Origin: Rubellimicrobium sp.
Lineage (GTDB): Bacteria; Pseudomonadota; Alphaproteobacteria; Rhodobacterales; Rhodobacteraceae
Direction of reading: 5' to 3'
Assembly (NCBI GenBank): GCA_019454835.1
Contig: JACFNP010000011.1
Span: 1-64,000, forward strand
DNA: 64,000 nucleotides
Part shown: positions 1 to 8,932 of the stretch, in pieces
How the letters are laid out: each line of letters starts with the position of its first letter
Position numbering within the stretch: the first letter of the stretch is position 1
The notes under the pieces: model-generated
What the model was told of the DNA's origin: nothing
What the model saw: the letters and a program-made list of their open reading frames with translations, nothing else
The model's database searches: none
Program-made: the position numbers and the translations under genes

Positions 1-78
1 ACTGAGTCAGACCGCGCGGCATATGTCACGGGGGTGTTGGGTTCGTGGCCCTGGCAAGTAACCGGCGCTGCCGCCCCC

Positions 79-948
79 CTACAGCACCCCGGCGTGTTCC
101 ATCGCCGCGCGGATCCTGTCGCGCGTCGCATCCGCAACCGGGGTCAGCGGCAGGCGCACCTCGGCGCTGCAGCGGCCCAGCAGGTCCAGCCCGCATTTCG
201 CGCCTGCGACGCCCGGCTCGAGGAAGATCGCCTCGTGCAGCGGCATCAGCCGGTCCTGCAACTCCAGCGCGCGCGCATAGTCGCCCGCCAGCGTCGCGGC
301 CTGGAATTCGGCACACAACGCGGGGGCGACATTCGCGGTCACGGAAATACACCCCCGCCCGCCATGCGCGTTGAAGCCCAGCGCGGTCGCGTCCTCGCCC
401 GACAACTGGACGAAATCGCGCCCGCAGGCGGCGCGCTGCTGGCTGACCCGTTCCAGCCTGCCGGTCGCGTCCTTCACGCCGATGATCGCGGGCAGCCGCG
501 CCAGTTCGCCCATGGTCGCGGGCGTCATGTCGATGACCGAGCGCCCCGGAATGTTGTAGATGATGATCGGCAGGCCGATCTCGGCCACGGCGGTGAAATG
601 CGCGATCAGGCCGCGTTGCGTGGGCTTGTTGTAATAGGGCGTCACCACCAGCGCCGCATCGGCGCCGGACGCCTGCGCGGCGCGCACCAGCCGCAGCGCC
701 TCGGTCGTGTTGTTCGACCCGGCGCCCGCGATCACCGGAATCCGCCCGGCGGCGGCACGCACCACGGTGGCGACGACCCGGTCGTGTTCCTCATGGCTCA
801 GCGTCGGGCTTTCGCCGGTGGTGCCCACGGGCACGAGGCCGTTCGATCCCTGCGCCACATGCCAGTCGACCAGTTTTTCAAGCGCCGAGAAATCCACCTC
901 GCCGTTGCGAAACGGCGTGACGAGGGCGGGAAGCGATCCGCTGAACAT
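79..948 (-). CDS. dapA: 4-hydroxy-tetrahydrodipicolinate synthase
   Basis: Cytoplasmic class I aldolase-type enzyme that condenses pyruvate with aspartate semialdehyde in the diaminopimelate/lysine pathway. At 289 residues it has the normal family length. Visible motifs are GTTGES at 42-47, TPYYNKP at 103-109, the catalytic Tyr131 in YNIPGR and the Schiff-base Lys159 in GVKD. The ATG has GGAGAG a few bases upstream. It is back-to-back with the lytic transglycosylase gene, sharing a 143 bp upstream region, so a wall-precursor gene and a wall-remodelling gene are divergently arranged. The 78 bp left of its stop contain no recognisable gene. Confidence 0.97.
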   Translation of the reverse strand: MFSGSLPALVTPFRNGEVDFSALEKLVDWHVAQGSNGLVPVGTTGESPTLSHEEHDRVVATVVRAAAGRIPVIAGAGSNNTTEALRLVRAAQASGADAALVVTPYYNKPTQRGLIAHFTAVAEIGLPIIIYNIPGRSVIDMTPATMGELARLPAIIGVKDATGRLERVSQQRAACGRDFVQLSGEDATALGFNAHGGRGCISVTANVAPALCAEFQAATLAGDYARALELQDRLMPLHEAIFLEPGVAGAKCGLDLLGRCSAEVRLPLTPVADATRDRIRAAMEHAGVL

Positions 949-1091
949 GGGTCTCTCCTGTCGCAGGGCGGTTGGGGCGGCATCCGGTGCACCGGGGGCG
1001 ACTTAGACCCGTTTCCGCCGGTTGCCAAGTTTGTGAGTGGTGCCGCGCGCGGCGGCTGATAGCCTTGGGCAAAACTCCGGGCAGGCCCTCC

Positions 1092-3116
1092 ATGCGTCAG
1101 ACCATCCTCGTTGCGCTTGCCGCAGTCGTTCTTGCCGCACCGCAGGCAGGCGCCGACGTTGCGGGCGATGTCGCGGCCGTCCGCGCGGCGGTGGCGGCGG
1201 TGGACCGGGCCACCGCCGAGGCCGCCGTGGCCGATGCAGGCCCCGTCGCGCGCGCGGTGCTGCGCTGGCGCCATCTGCGCGCAGGCACCGACGACACGCT
1301 GACCTTTGCCGACTACCGGGCCTTCACCGCCGATCGGCCCGACTGGCCGGGGCTGGAGCGGCTGCGGCGCGAGGGCGAGGCCTTCATCCTGCCGGAGACG
1401 CCACCCGAGCAGATCATCGCCTGGTTCGGCGACGCCCCCGCCCAGACCCCGCGCGGGGCGCTGGCGCTGGCGGATGCCCTGCACGCGACCGGGCGCGACG
1501 CCGATGCCGACGAGGTCATGCGCCGCGCCTGGCTGTCGCTGGGCCTGTCGGGCGAGGAACAGGGCGCGTTCCTGGCGCGCTGGGGACGGGTGCTCGCGCC
1601 ACTGGTGCAGGCGCGCATCGAGGCGATGCTGTGGCGGACCCGCACCGCCGATGCCGAACGGATGCTGCCGTTGCTGTCGGGCGACGCCCGCGCGCTGGCG
1701 CAGGCGCGCATCGCGCTCATCCGGCGGGCGGGCGATGCGTGGCGGCTGGTCGCGGCGCTGCCCGCAGCGGTGGCCGATGATGCCGGGCTGGCCCGCGACC
1801 GCATGGCGGCGCTGGTGCACGAGGGGCGGCGCGAGGAAGCGGTGGCGCTGATGCTGGGGCGCGCGGCGGGCGATCTTGGCAATCCCGCCGCCTGGGCCGG
1901 GCAGCGCGCGGACCTGGCGCGCTGGCTGATCCGGCAGGGGCGCCCGCGCGAGGCGCTGGCCCTTGCCTCGGCACACGGGCTTCAGGCCGGGGGTGATACG
2001 GGCGCGGCATTCACCGATCTCGAATGGATCGCGGGGCGCGCGGCGTTGCAGGCCGGGGACGCGGCCACCGCCCGGCAGCATTTCGCGGCATCGGGGACCG
2101 CCGCGCCCGGCGTCCCGGCGCAGGCGCGGGCCGCCTTCTGGGCCGGGCGCGCGGCGGGCGATGCGGGCGCGGCGGATTACGCGCGCGCGGCGGACCTTCA
2201 GCCGACCTTCTACGGCCTGCTCGCCGCCGAACATCTGGGCCGGCCGCTGGCCCATGCGGCCCTCGTGCCGGGCGACTTCGGCGACTGGCGTTCAGGCGCG
2301 GCGCTGGGGTCGGACCTCGTGAAGGCCATGCTGCTGCTGGAAGATGCGGGCGAGACCGGCGACGCCGCGCTGTTCGCGCTGAAGCTGGGCCAGACCCTGC
2401 CGCGCGAGGGCATCGGACAGCTCGGCCAGATGCTCGACGCGACGGCGATGCCCTTCCTTGCCGCGACCATGGCGCGCGCGGCGGCGGAACGCGGGATCGC
2501 CCTGCCCTTCATGCAGTTCCCGATGCATCCGCTGTCCGGCAAGGCGCTGCCGGTGGCGCCTGACCTGCTGATGGCGGTGGCGCGGCAGGAATCGGCCTTC
2601 AACCCGCGCGCGGGCAGCGGCGCGGGGGCGCAGGGGCTGCTGCAGCTCATGCCCGCGACCGCCGAAGAGGTCGCGCGCGGGCTGGGCCTGCCCTGGGAAC
2701 GGGCGCGGCTGACCGGTGACTGGGAATACAACGCGACGCTGGGCGCGGCCTATCTGGCGCAGTTGCAGGCGATGTTCGGCAACAGCCCGGTGCTGATCGC
2801 CGCAGGCTACAACGCCGGGCCGTCGCGGCCGCGCACATGGATCGCGGAACGGGGCGACCCGAGGCGCGGCGAGGTCGATCCCGTCGACTGGATCGAGGAC
2901 ATCCCCTTCGACGAGACCCGCGCCTATGTGATGCGCGTGCTCGAGGGCATCCCGGTCTATCGCGCGCGCCTGTCGGGCGACGGCGGCGCCATCGGCATTA
3001 CGGCGCTGATCCGGGGCGAGCTGCCGCGCATCCGCCCGCGTGCACGCGGCCAGGTGGACGCCACGCCGCCGGGCTATGCGCCGGTGGCGGCACTGCGGCC
3101 GGTGGCCAGGCCCTGA
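1092..3116 (+). CDS. soluble-type lytic murein transglycosylase (Slt family)
   Basis: Periplasmic enzyme that cleaves the MurNAc-GlcNAc bond of peptidoglycan to give 1,6-anhydro ends. The 674-residue product starts with a signal peptide (MRQTILVALAAVVLAAP...AGA), then a long helical superhelix-like region rich in Ala/Arg, and a C-terminal SLT domain from about residue 490. The catalytic Glu is Glu500 in the ARQESAFNP motif, followed by GLLQLMPATA and GYNAGP, all typical of the family. ATG at 1092 is chosen because the signal peptide begins there; the frame is open upstream but that part looks non-coding. Its 3' end overlaps the convergent mnmD gene by 43 nt. Confidence 0.93.
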   Translation: MRQTILVALAAVVLAAPQAGADVAGDVAAVRAAVAAVDRATAEAAVADAGPVARAVLRWRHLRAGTDDTLTFADYRAFTADRPDWPGLERLRREGEAFILPETPPEQIIAWFGDAPAQTPRGALALADALHATGRDADADEVMRRAWLSLGLSGEEQGAFLARWGRVLAPLVQARIEAMLWRTRTADAERMLPLLSGDARALAQARIALIRRAGDAWRLVAALPAAVADDAGLARDRMAALVHEGRREEAVALMLGRAAGDLGNPAAWAGQRADLARWLIRQGRPREALALASAHGLQAGGDTGAAFTDLEWIAGRAALQAGDAATARQHFAASGTAAPGVPAQARAAFWAGRAAGDAGAADYARAADLQPTFYGLLAAEHLGRPLAHAALVPGDFGDWRSGAALGSDLVKAMLLLEDAGETGDAALFALKLGQTLPREGIGQLGQMLDATAMPFLAATMARAAAERGIALPFMQFPMHPLSGKALPVAPDLLMAVARQESAFNPRAGSGAGAQGLLQLMPATAEEVARGLGLPWERARLTGDWEYNATLGAAYLAQLQAMFGNSPVLIAAGYNAGPSRPRTWIAERGDPRRGEVDPVDWIEDIPFDETRAYVMRVLEGIPVYRARLSGDGGAIGITALIRGELPRIRPRARGQVDATPPGYAPVAALRPVARP

Positions 3117-3781
3117 TCCTGCCACGCCCGCGTCATGTGCCGCTTGCGGCCAAAGCCGGGGGCGCGGGCGACCGTCAGCCCCGCCGCCGCCAGCGCCCGG
3201 CGGACATGGCCTGCGGCGGTATAGGTGGCCAGCGTGGCGCCGGGCGCCATCCGGGCGGCAACCCCGGCCAGCAGCGCCTCGCCCCAGAGTTCGGGGTTCC
3301 GCGCCGGGGCAAACCCGTCAAGGAACCAGGCGTCCACCATGCCGTTCCATCGCGGCAGGGTCTCGCGCGCGTCGCCGGTGATGATCGCCAGCCGCAGCCC
3401 GCCGGGCAGATCATGCGGGCCGGTTCCGCCCGCCAGCGCCGCGACAAGGGCCTGCGCGTCCTGCGCCAGTCCGGGAAAGGCCGCAAGCGCCCGCGCCATG
3501 TCGGCGGCGGGCAGCGGGTCAAGTTCAAAGGCCGTGTAATGCAGCAGGCCCGCCATCCCCGCCCCGCGCCAGGCGGCCAGCGTCGCCAGCAGGTTCAGCC
3601 CGGTGCCGAAGCCCAGTTCGGCGATGCGGAAGCCGTCGCGGAACCGGGCGGGCAGGTCGTTGCCCGCAAGGAACACATGCCGCGCCTCGTCCAGCCCGCC
3701 CCCGCGCGAAAAATACGGGTCGCCGAAGCGGCGCGACACCGGCGTGCCTTCGGGGGACCAGTCGAGATCGGGCGCGGCCAT
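3074..3781 (-). CDS. mnmD: tRNA U34 methyltransferase, MnmC N-terminal-domain type (MnmD)
   Basis: SAM-dependent methyltransferase of the DUF752/MnmC1 family, predicted to finish 5-methylaminomethyl-(2-thio)uridine at tRNA wobble position 34. The 235-residue protein has the N-terminal RFGDPYFS signature, the SAM-binding AELGFGTGLN motif near residue 50, an acidic FELDP segment, and WFLDGFAPARNPELW, which is diagnostic of this family. It lacks the FAD-dependent MnmC2 half found in enterobacterial MnmC. The start is the ATG at 3781, because the reading frame upstream overlaps the preceding dehydrogenase gene. It lies 35 bp behind that gene, so probably in the same csaA/proC transcript. Its last 43 nt overlap the convergent transglycosylase gene. 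Confidence 0.9.
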   Translation of the reverse strand: MAAPDLDWSPEGTPVSRRFGDPYFSRGGGLDEARHVFLAGNDLPARFRDGFRIAELGFGTGLNLLATLAAWRGAGMAGLLHYTAFELDPLPAADMARALAAFPGLAQDAQALVAALAGGTGPHDLPGGLRLAIITGDARETLPRWNGMVDAWFLDGFAPARNPELWGEALLAGVAARMAPGATLATYTAAGHVRRALAAAGLTVARAPGFGRKRHMTRAWQDQGLATGRSAATGA

Positions 3782-3816
3782 GCGGGATGTCCCGTTGCAG
3801 GCGGTGACGGGCGGGA

Positions 3817-4770
3817 TCAGTTCACCTTCTGCGGCGGCGGGCGGCCTTCGGTGAAGGCGATGATGTTGTCGAGCGCCATCTGCGCCATCGCCTGCCGCGT
3901 TTCCACCGTGGCGGACCCCAGATGCGGCAGCAGCACGCAGTTTTCCAGCGCGCGCAGCCGTTCCGGCACATGGGGTTCGTGTTCGTAGACATCGAGACCC
4001 GCCCCCGCGATACGGCCCGCCTCCAGCGCCTCGATCAGCGCCGCCTCGTCCACCACTTCGCCGCGGGCGATGTTCACCAGAATCCCCTCGGGCTTCATTG
4101 CCGCCAGCGCGTCCCGGTCGACCAGCTTTGCATTTGCCGCCCCGCCCGGCACGGTGATGACGACGAAATCGGCCCCGGCCATCAGGTCGTGCAGGTTTTC
4201 GACCTGCCGCGCCGGGAAATCGACCGTCTTTTGCGAGCGGTTGAAGTAGATCACCGGCATTGCAAAGCCGAAATGCCCGCGCCGCGCGACCGCCTGGCCG
4301 ATGCGGCCCATGCCGATGATGCCGAGGGTCTTGCCGGTGACATGCGTGCCCAGTCCGACCTTGGGACCGAAGCCGCCCCAGCGCCCGGCGCGGACCATCC
4401 GCTCGCCCTCGCCCGCGCGGCGCGCGGTGGCCAGCAGCAGGGTCATGCCGATGTCGGCGGTGGCGTCGGTCAGCACGTCCGGCGTGTTGGTCACCGCCAC
4501 GCCATGCGCGGCGGCAGCGGCAGCGTCGATATGGCTGTAGCCCACGCCGAAATTGCCCAGGATGCCGCAACGCGGGTTCGCGCCTGCCTTCGCAAAGGCC
4601 CCGGCGGTGAAATCGTCGCCCAGCGTCGGCAGGATCGCGTCATAGGCGCCCAGCGCCTCGGCGCAGTCGTCGACCGACAGCGGGGCCGAGGCCAGCGTCA
4701 CGTCGAAACGCGCGCGGGCCTGTTCCAGCACCGGCTCGGCGATATGGCGGGTGATGAGAAGTTTCTTCAA
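3817..4770 (-). CDS. D-isomer 2-hydroxyacid dehydrogenase (glyoxylate/hydroxypyruvate reductase-like)
   Basis: NAD(P)H-dependent 2-ketoacid reductase of the D-2-hydroxyacid dehydrogenase family; the closest functional group is glyoxylate/hydroxypyruvate reductase, but the substrate is inferred. 317 residues, with the Rossmann motif GIIGMGRIG at 150-158 and catalytic Arg236 (NIARGE), Glu265 (YEHEP) and His283 (LPHLGSAT). The start codon is TTG at 4770-4768, which overlaps the csaA stop as TTGA and is preceded by GGAGGG eight bases upstream. The tight coupling puts it in a proC-csaA-dehydrogenase-mnmD run. Confidence 0.9.
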   Translation of the reverse strand: MKKLLITRHIAEPVLEQARARFDVTLASAPLSVDDCAEALGAYDAILPTLGDDFTAGAFAKAGANPRCGILGNFGVGYSHIDAAAAAAHGVAVTNTPDVLTDATADIGMTLLLATARRAGEGERMVRAGRWGGFGPKVGLGTHVTGKTLGIIGMGRIGQAVARRGHFGFAMPVIYFNRSQKTVDFPARQVENLHDLMAGADFVVITVPGGAANAKLVDRDALAAMKPEGILVNIARGEVVDEAALIEALEAGRIAGAGLDVYEHEPHVPERLRALENCVLLPHLGSATVETRQAMAQMALDNIIAFTEGRPPPQKVN

Positions 4771-5105
4771 AACAGGCGCCCTCCAAGCGGCACGTCCATG
4801 TCGGGACGGATCAGCACCACCTCGCCGTCATCGTCGGGCACGCCCAGCACCAGCACTTCGGAGCGGAACTTGCCGATCTGGCGCGGCGGAAAGTTCACCA
4901 CCGCCATCACCTGCCGTCCGACCAGCGATTCGGGCGTGTAGTGGCGCGTCAGTTGGGCCGAGGACTTGCGCTCGCCCAATTCGGGGCCGAAGTCGATCCA
5001 GAGCTTGATCGCGGGCTTCCTCGCCTCGGGATAGGGTTCGGTGCGCAGCACGCGGCCCACGCGGATCTCGACTTTCTGGAAGTCGTCGAAGGTTATTTCA
5101 GTCAC
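4767..5105 (-). CDS. csaA: CsaA-type tRNA-binding protein
   Basis: Small OB-fold protein of the EMAP/CsaA tRNA-binding family; in other bacteria CsaA is described as export-related chaperone and tRNA binder. The 112-residue sequence has the family core FQKVEIRVGRV at the start, LWIDFGPELG, the SSAQLT segment, and VVNFPPRQIG...SEVLVLG towards the end. GTG at 5105 is taken as the start because it overlaps the proC stop (8 nt shared, GTGACTGA), a coupled arrangement; any upstream frame would run inside proC. The downstream dehydrogenase overlaps its stop by 4 nt. Confidence 0.93.
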   Translation of the reverse strand: MTEITFDDFQKVEIRVGRVLRTEPYPEARKPAIKLWIDFGPELGERKSSAQLTRHYTPESLVGRQVMAVVNFPPRQIGKFRSEVLVLGVPDDDGEVVLIRPDMDVPLGGRLF

Positions 5106-5913
5106 GCGACAGTTCCTCTGAACGGATGCGCGCACGATGCACCGCGCGCGCCAAAAGGGGCGGCAGGCCCGTATCGGCATCCATGAGCACCGCCAGCGCC
5201 GCCTCGGTCGTGCCTGCGGGCGAGGTGACGTTGCGGCGCAGGGTGGCGGCGTCCTCGGGCGCGGCATCCAGCAACGCGCCCGCGCCCGCGACGGTGGCGC
5301 GCGCCAGTTGCATCGCCAGCGCGGGGGCCAGCCCCTCGGCCTCGCCCGCTGCCGCCAGCGCCTCGACCATGTGGAACACATAGGCGGGGCCGGACCCCGA
5401 TACGGCGGTCACCGCGTCGATCTGCGATTCGGAATCCAGCCGCACCACCTGCCCGACCACCGCCATCAGCGCCTGCGCCAGATCGAGATGCGCGGGGGTG
5501 GCGGCGGCGTTGCCGACCAGCGCGCTGATGCCGCGCCCGACGGCGGCGGGCGTGTTGGGCATGACGCGGATGACGGGGGTGGCGGCGCCGAACGCGGCCT
5601 CGAACCGGGCGAGCGGCGTGCCTGCGGCGATCGAGATCACGAGGGTCTTGCCCCCACCGAAACCGGCCACCTGCGGCAGCGCGGCCTCCATCATCTGCGG
5701 CTTCACGGCGAGGACGAGAACGGCGGGTTCCGCAGGCGGCCTGGAGTTCAGCCGCACGCCCTGCGCCCGCAGCCACTCGGACGGCGCCGGGTCAAGCACC
5801 GTCACGGCATCGCGCGGGACTTTGGCCGCAAGCCAGCCCTGCAACAGCGCCGACCCCATCTTGCCACAGCCCAGCAGCACGAGGCCGCGCCGCGCGATGT
5901 CGTCCAGTTCCAT
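5098..5913 (-). CDS. proC: pyrroline-5-carboxylate reductase
   Basis: NAD(P)H-dependent last enzyme of proline synthesis. The 271-residue protein has the N-terminal Rossmann motif LLGCGKMGSALL, LAVKPQMM, RVMPNTPA, and the C-terminal family signature SGSGPAYVFHMVEAL followed by TSPAGTTEAAL. ATG at 5913 is preferred; a GTG two codons upstream (5919) is possible. It heads a four-gene coupled run with csaA, the dehydrogenase and mnmD. From memory, in many Rhodobacterales proC is preceded by a ybjN gene; here ybjN lies about 30 kb away and a palindromic repeat sits upstream of proC instead. Confidence 0.96.
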   Translation of the reverse strand: MELDDIARRGLVLLGCGKMGSALLQGWLAAKVPRDAVTVLDPAPSEWLRAQGVRLNSRPPAEPAVLVLAVKPQMMEAALPQVAGFGGGKTLVISIAAGTPLARFEAAFGAATPVIRVMPNTPAAVGRGISALVGNAAATPAHLDLAQALMAVVGQVVRLDSESQIDAVTAVSGSGPAYVFHMVEALAAAGEAEGLAPALAMQLARATVAGAGALLDAAPEDAATLRRNVTSPAGTTEAALAVLMDADTGLPPLLARAVHRARIRSEELSRD

Positions 5914-6286
5914 GACCACCCCCGGAATTGCGGCCGGACCCTAGGACATTTCGCAACCGGATGGAACATTCGGCGTCCCCGCCGATGCGAGGGGGCGGCG
6001 GGCCGCATGTTGCGACGGTGGGGCAGCACGACCGGCGCCCGCACCGGGGGTGGGCGCGGCGCCGCCACCCGCAAACCCCGTCATTGCGAGGCGCAGCCGA
6101 AGCAACCCCGACCGCTCACACACAACATCGGGGTTGCTTCGTCGGCTTGCACCTCCTCGCAATGACGAAATATGTCGTGCGCCCGCGCATTTCCCCCTTC
6201 GGGTGTGCGCGGCACCCCCCCGCGCATCCCACTGGCGGCAGCGCGGCAAGGCGGTTATCGTGGCGGCGGCGGCGGATGGGGCGGCG
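5914..6286. other. intergenic region between proC and the YdcH gene
   Basis: 373 bp between divergent genes. Its main content is one type A palindromic repeat (6079-6167). The rest is GC-rich with no recognisable gene; a forward reading frame running in from about 6050 is just the repeat read through into the YdcH gene. Promoters for both flanking genes should lie here, but I see no clear -35/-10 pair. Confidence 0.7.
6079..6167 (+). repeat. palindromic repeat copy 1 (type A)
   Basis: 89 bp with outer arms CGTCATTGCGAGG / CCTCGCAATGACG and an inner stem AAGCAACCCCGA / TCGGGGTTGCTT around a variable loop (ccgctcacacacaaca). It lies upstream of both proC and the YdcH gene. The plus strand is defined as the orientation with the loop reading ccgctcac. 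Confidence 0.95.
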
Positions 6287-6499
6287 ATGGCATTGCAGAT
6301 GGACGAGGCCGAGGTGCTGCGGGTCAGGCTCGAGGTGCTGCGCCGCGAGCACCGCGACCTTGACGAGGCGATCCATGCGCTCGAGGGCAAGGGCGTCTCG
6401 GATGCCCTGACCCTGCGGCGGCTGAAGAAGCAGAAGCTGGCGCTGCGCGACCAGATCCGCCAGATCGAGGACCGGCTTCTGCCCGACATCATCGCCTGA
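6287..6499 (+). CDS. YdcH family protein (DUF465)
   Basis: 70-residue, highly charged helical protein of the YdcH/DUF465 family; function not established. The core reads LRREHRDLDEAIHALEGKG then LTLRRLKKQKLALRDQI and ends IEDRLLPDIIA, which is the typical two-helix hairpin of this family with a strictly placed HxxLDxxI segment. ATG at 6287 gives MALQMDEAEV and the normal family length; the upstream in-frame extension crosses the palindromic repeat and is rejected. It converges on lnt, with only 6 nt between the two stops. Confidence 0.85.
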   Translation: MALQMDEAEVLRVRLEVLRREHRDLDEAIHALEGKGVSDALTLRRLKKQKLALRDQIRQIEDRLLPDIIA

Positions 6500-6505
6500 C
6501 GCCGC

Positions 6506-8002
6506 TCAGGCGCGGCGACGCCAGAACAGCGCAAGCAGCAACCACAGCCCCAGCAGCAGGCGCACCGGCGCATCGCCCGTGCGGGCGTAGGGCGGCGGGG
6601 CAAGCGCGGGCGGCAGGGCGGCGTCGATGATCCCGGCCTCGCCCAGCGCGAGGCTGTCCAGCACCCTGCCCCGCCCGTCGATCACCGCCGAGATGCCGGT
6701 ATTGGCCGCGCGCAGCAGCGGCAGCCCCTGTTCGATGGCGCGCATCCGGCCCAGCGCGAAATGCTGATACGGCCCGGCGAAATCCCCGAACCAGGCGTCG
6801 TTGGTCGCCAGCATCAGCAGTCGCGGGCGCAGGGGGGCGGCGGCGACTTCGGCGGGGAAGATGCCCTCGTAGCAGATGAGCGGCATCGCCGGGCCGATGC
6901 CCGGCACCTCCATCACCGCAGGGCCGGGTCCGGCGCTGAACCCGCCGCCCTCGGCGGCGGCCAGCCCGTGGATGCCGAACCGCGCCAGCAGGTCGCCGAA
7001 CGGGACATATTCGCCGAACGGCACGAGATGGTGCTTGTCGTAAAGCGCCGCGACCTCGCCCTGCGGGTCCAGCAGCGCCAGCGCGTTGTAATAGACCCCG
7101 GCCCCGCCGCGCTGCACGCCCAGCACCACCGGCGCACCGCCCGCCGCATCGGCGACCATCGCCAGCACATCGGGCATCGTCTCCAGCAGCCACGGCAGCG
7201 CGGTTTCGGGCCAGAGCACGAAATCGGGCGCGCCCGGCAGCGCGGTCAGGTCCAGCAGGCGGCGGGTGTAGACCGGGATCGCAGCCGGGTCGGTCTTGTC
7301 CTCCTGCGGCACGTCGGGCTGCACGATGCGCACCATCGGCGCCTGCGGATCGTCTGCCGGGGCCGGTCCGGGGTCCAGAAGCGGCAGCGCCGCCAGCAAC
7401 GCCGTCGGCGGCACCAGCGCCAGCACCGCGCCCGCACGGGTAAACCCGCGCCGCAGCCCCAGCGCCATCAGTGCCGCCGCCAGCAGCGTCAGCAGCGTCA
7501 GCCCCTCGACACCCCAGAGCCGCAGGCTCTGGAGCAGCGCGGTCTCGCTCCAGACATGGCCGATCAGCGCCCAGGGGAAGCCGGTGAACACGACCGAGCG
7601 CAGCGCCTCGGCCCCGGCCCAGAGCGGCGCCAGCACCAGCGGGCCGGGCAGGCGCGCGCGCGGCGCGATGCGCGCGGCCAGCCAGAAGGCCGCGCCCCAG
7701 AACAGCGCCAGCCCGCCGGTCATCGCCACCAGCCCGAAGGGCGCCATCCAGCCGTCGCGGGCGGCATCGACCATGAAGGGCCGGGTGATCCATTCCAGCG
7801 CGACGAGGAAATGCCCGAAGCCCAGCGCCCAGCCCGCGAGAAAGGCGCCGCGCCGGGGCAAGGGCACCGTCATCGCCACGGCCAGCGCGGCCAGCGCCAC
7901 GAAGGGCAGCGAGAACGGCACCTGACCCAGAGCGACCAGCGCCCCGGTCGTCATCCAGAGCGCGACGCGCCCGATCCCTCCGGCAAGCCGCTGCCGGTTC
8001 AC
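6506..8002 (-). CDS. lnt: apolipoprotein N-acyltransferase
   Basis: Inner-membrane enzyme that adds the third acyl chain to the N-terminal Cys of lipoproteins. The 498-residue protein has about six hydrophobic segments up to residue 215, a periplasmic nitrilase-like domain, and a final membrane helix near 485. The catalytic triad is visible as Glu266 (LWPETALP), Lys323 (YDKHHLVPFGEY) and Cys377 (ICYEG), at nearly the E. coli positions. It starts with GTG at 8002, directly abutting the corC stop. It is the last gene of the conserved phoH-ybeY-corC-lnt cluster. Confidence 0.97.
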   Translation of the reverse strand: MNRQRLAGGIGRVALWMTTGALVALGQVPFSLPFVALAALAVAMTVPLPRRGAFLAGWALGFGHFLVALEWITRPFMVDAARDGWMAPFGLVAMTGGLALFWGAAFWLAARIAPRARLPGPLVLAPLWAGAEALRSVVFTGFPWALIGHVWSETALLQSLRLWGVEGLTLLTLLAAALMALGLRRGFTRAGAVLALVPPTALLAALPLLDPGPAPADDPQAPMVRIVQPDVPQEDKTDPAAIPVYTRRLLDLTALPGAPDFVLWPETALPWLLETMPDVLAMVADAAGGAPVVLGVQRGGAGVYYNALALLDPQGEVAALYDKHHLVPFGEYVPFGDLLARFGIHGLAAAEGGGFSAGPGPAVMEVPGIGPAMPLICYEGIFPAEVAAAPLRPRLLMLATNDAWFGDFAGPYQHFALGRMRAIEQGLPLLRAANTGISAVIDGRGRVLDSLALGEAGIIDAALPPALAPPPYARTGDAPVRLLLGLWLLLALFWRRRA

Positions 8003-8905
8003 TCAGCCGCCCGTGACGGCATCGGGCGCGGGCGGCCAGAGGCGCAGGCGGCGCAGGCGACGCGGATCGGCCTCGATCACCTCGAAGCGCCAGCCCTCGG
8101 GGTGCAGCACGGTCTCGCCCTGCACCGGCATGTGCCCGGCCAGCAGCAGGACCAGACCGCCCACGGTTTCCACCTCCTCGGCGTCGATGTCCTCGTGCGC
8201 GGCCAGCGAATGGCCGATGGCGCGGCACAGGTCTTCAAGATCGGCACCGGCCTGCACCGTCCATGACCCGTCGCGTTCGTGCTGGAAGGGAATGTCCTCT
8301 TCGGTGTCGTGTTCGTCGGCGATGGCGCCCACCACGGTCTCGATCAGGTCCTCGATGGTGACAAGCCCGTCGGTGCCGCCCCATTCGTCGACCACGATGG
8401 CCATATGGGTGCGCTCGGCCTGCATCTTGCGCAGCAGGACGCCCGCCTGCATCGATTCCGGCACGAACAGCAGCGGGCGCAGCATGGCGCGCAGGTCGAA
8501 GGGCAGGTCGCCGCCGGAAAAGCCGTGCCGCAGCGCCATGTCCTTGAGGTTCACCAGACCGAGCGGGCGGTCGAGGCTGCCTTCATAGACCGGAATCCGG
8601 GTGAAGCCGGTCCTGCGGAACGTGTCCACCAGTTCGGGCAGGGTGATCGTGACCGGCACGGCGACGATCTCGGCGGTGGGGACGGCAACGTCCTCGACGC
8701 GCAGCCTGCGCAGGTTGACCAGCGACGGCGCGGGCGCCGGGGGCGGCAGCGTCGTGGCGGGGATGTCCTCGGCGGGGGAAAAGACCTCGCGCAGGCGGGT
8801 CAGAAAGCTGCGTCCGGGACTTTCGCCGTCGGGGTCTGTCGCATCGCCCTGCGGGGCCTGCGGGATGGCCTGCGCGGGTGCGGGGGCCTCGGATGGGTGC
8901 GCCAT
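8003..8905 (-). CDS. corC: CBS-domain hemolysin-family protein (CorC/HlyC)
   Basis: Cytosolic CBS-pair protein with a C-terminal CorC_HlyC (transporter-associated) domain, associated with magnesium/cobalt efflux or membrane-ion homeostasis. The 300-residue product has a disordered Pro/Ala-rich N-terminus, a CBS pair at roughly 65-190 (VPTAEIVAVP..., IVVDEWGGTDGLVTIEDLIE) and the C-terminal domain at about 215-290. ATG at 8905 is preferred over an in-frame TTG at 8923. No membrane segments are present, as in short CorC. It sits between ybeY and lnt in a conserved order. Confidence 0.92.
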   Translation of the reverse strand: MAHPSEAPAPAQAIPQAPQGDATDPDGESPGRSFLTRLREVFSPAEDIPATTLPPPAPAPSLVNLRRLRVEDVAVPTAEIVAVPVTITLPELVDTFRRTGFTRIPVYEGSLDRPLGLVNLKDMALRHGFSGGDLPFDLRAMLRPLLFVPESMQAGVLLRKMQAERTHMAIVVDEWGGTDGLVTIEDLIETVVGAIADEHDTEEDIPFQHERDGSWTVQAGADLEDLCRAIGHSLAAHEDIDAEEVETVGGLVLLLAGHMPVQGETVLHPEGWRFEVIEADPRRLRRLRLWPPAPDAVTGG

Positions 8906-8932
8906 AGCTGTGGTCCCGCGCAAGGCGCGGGG

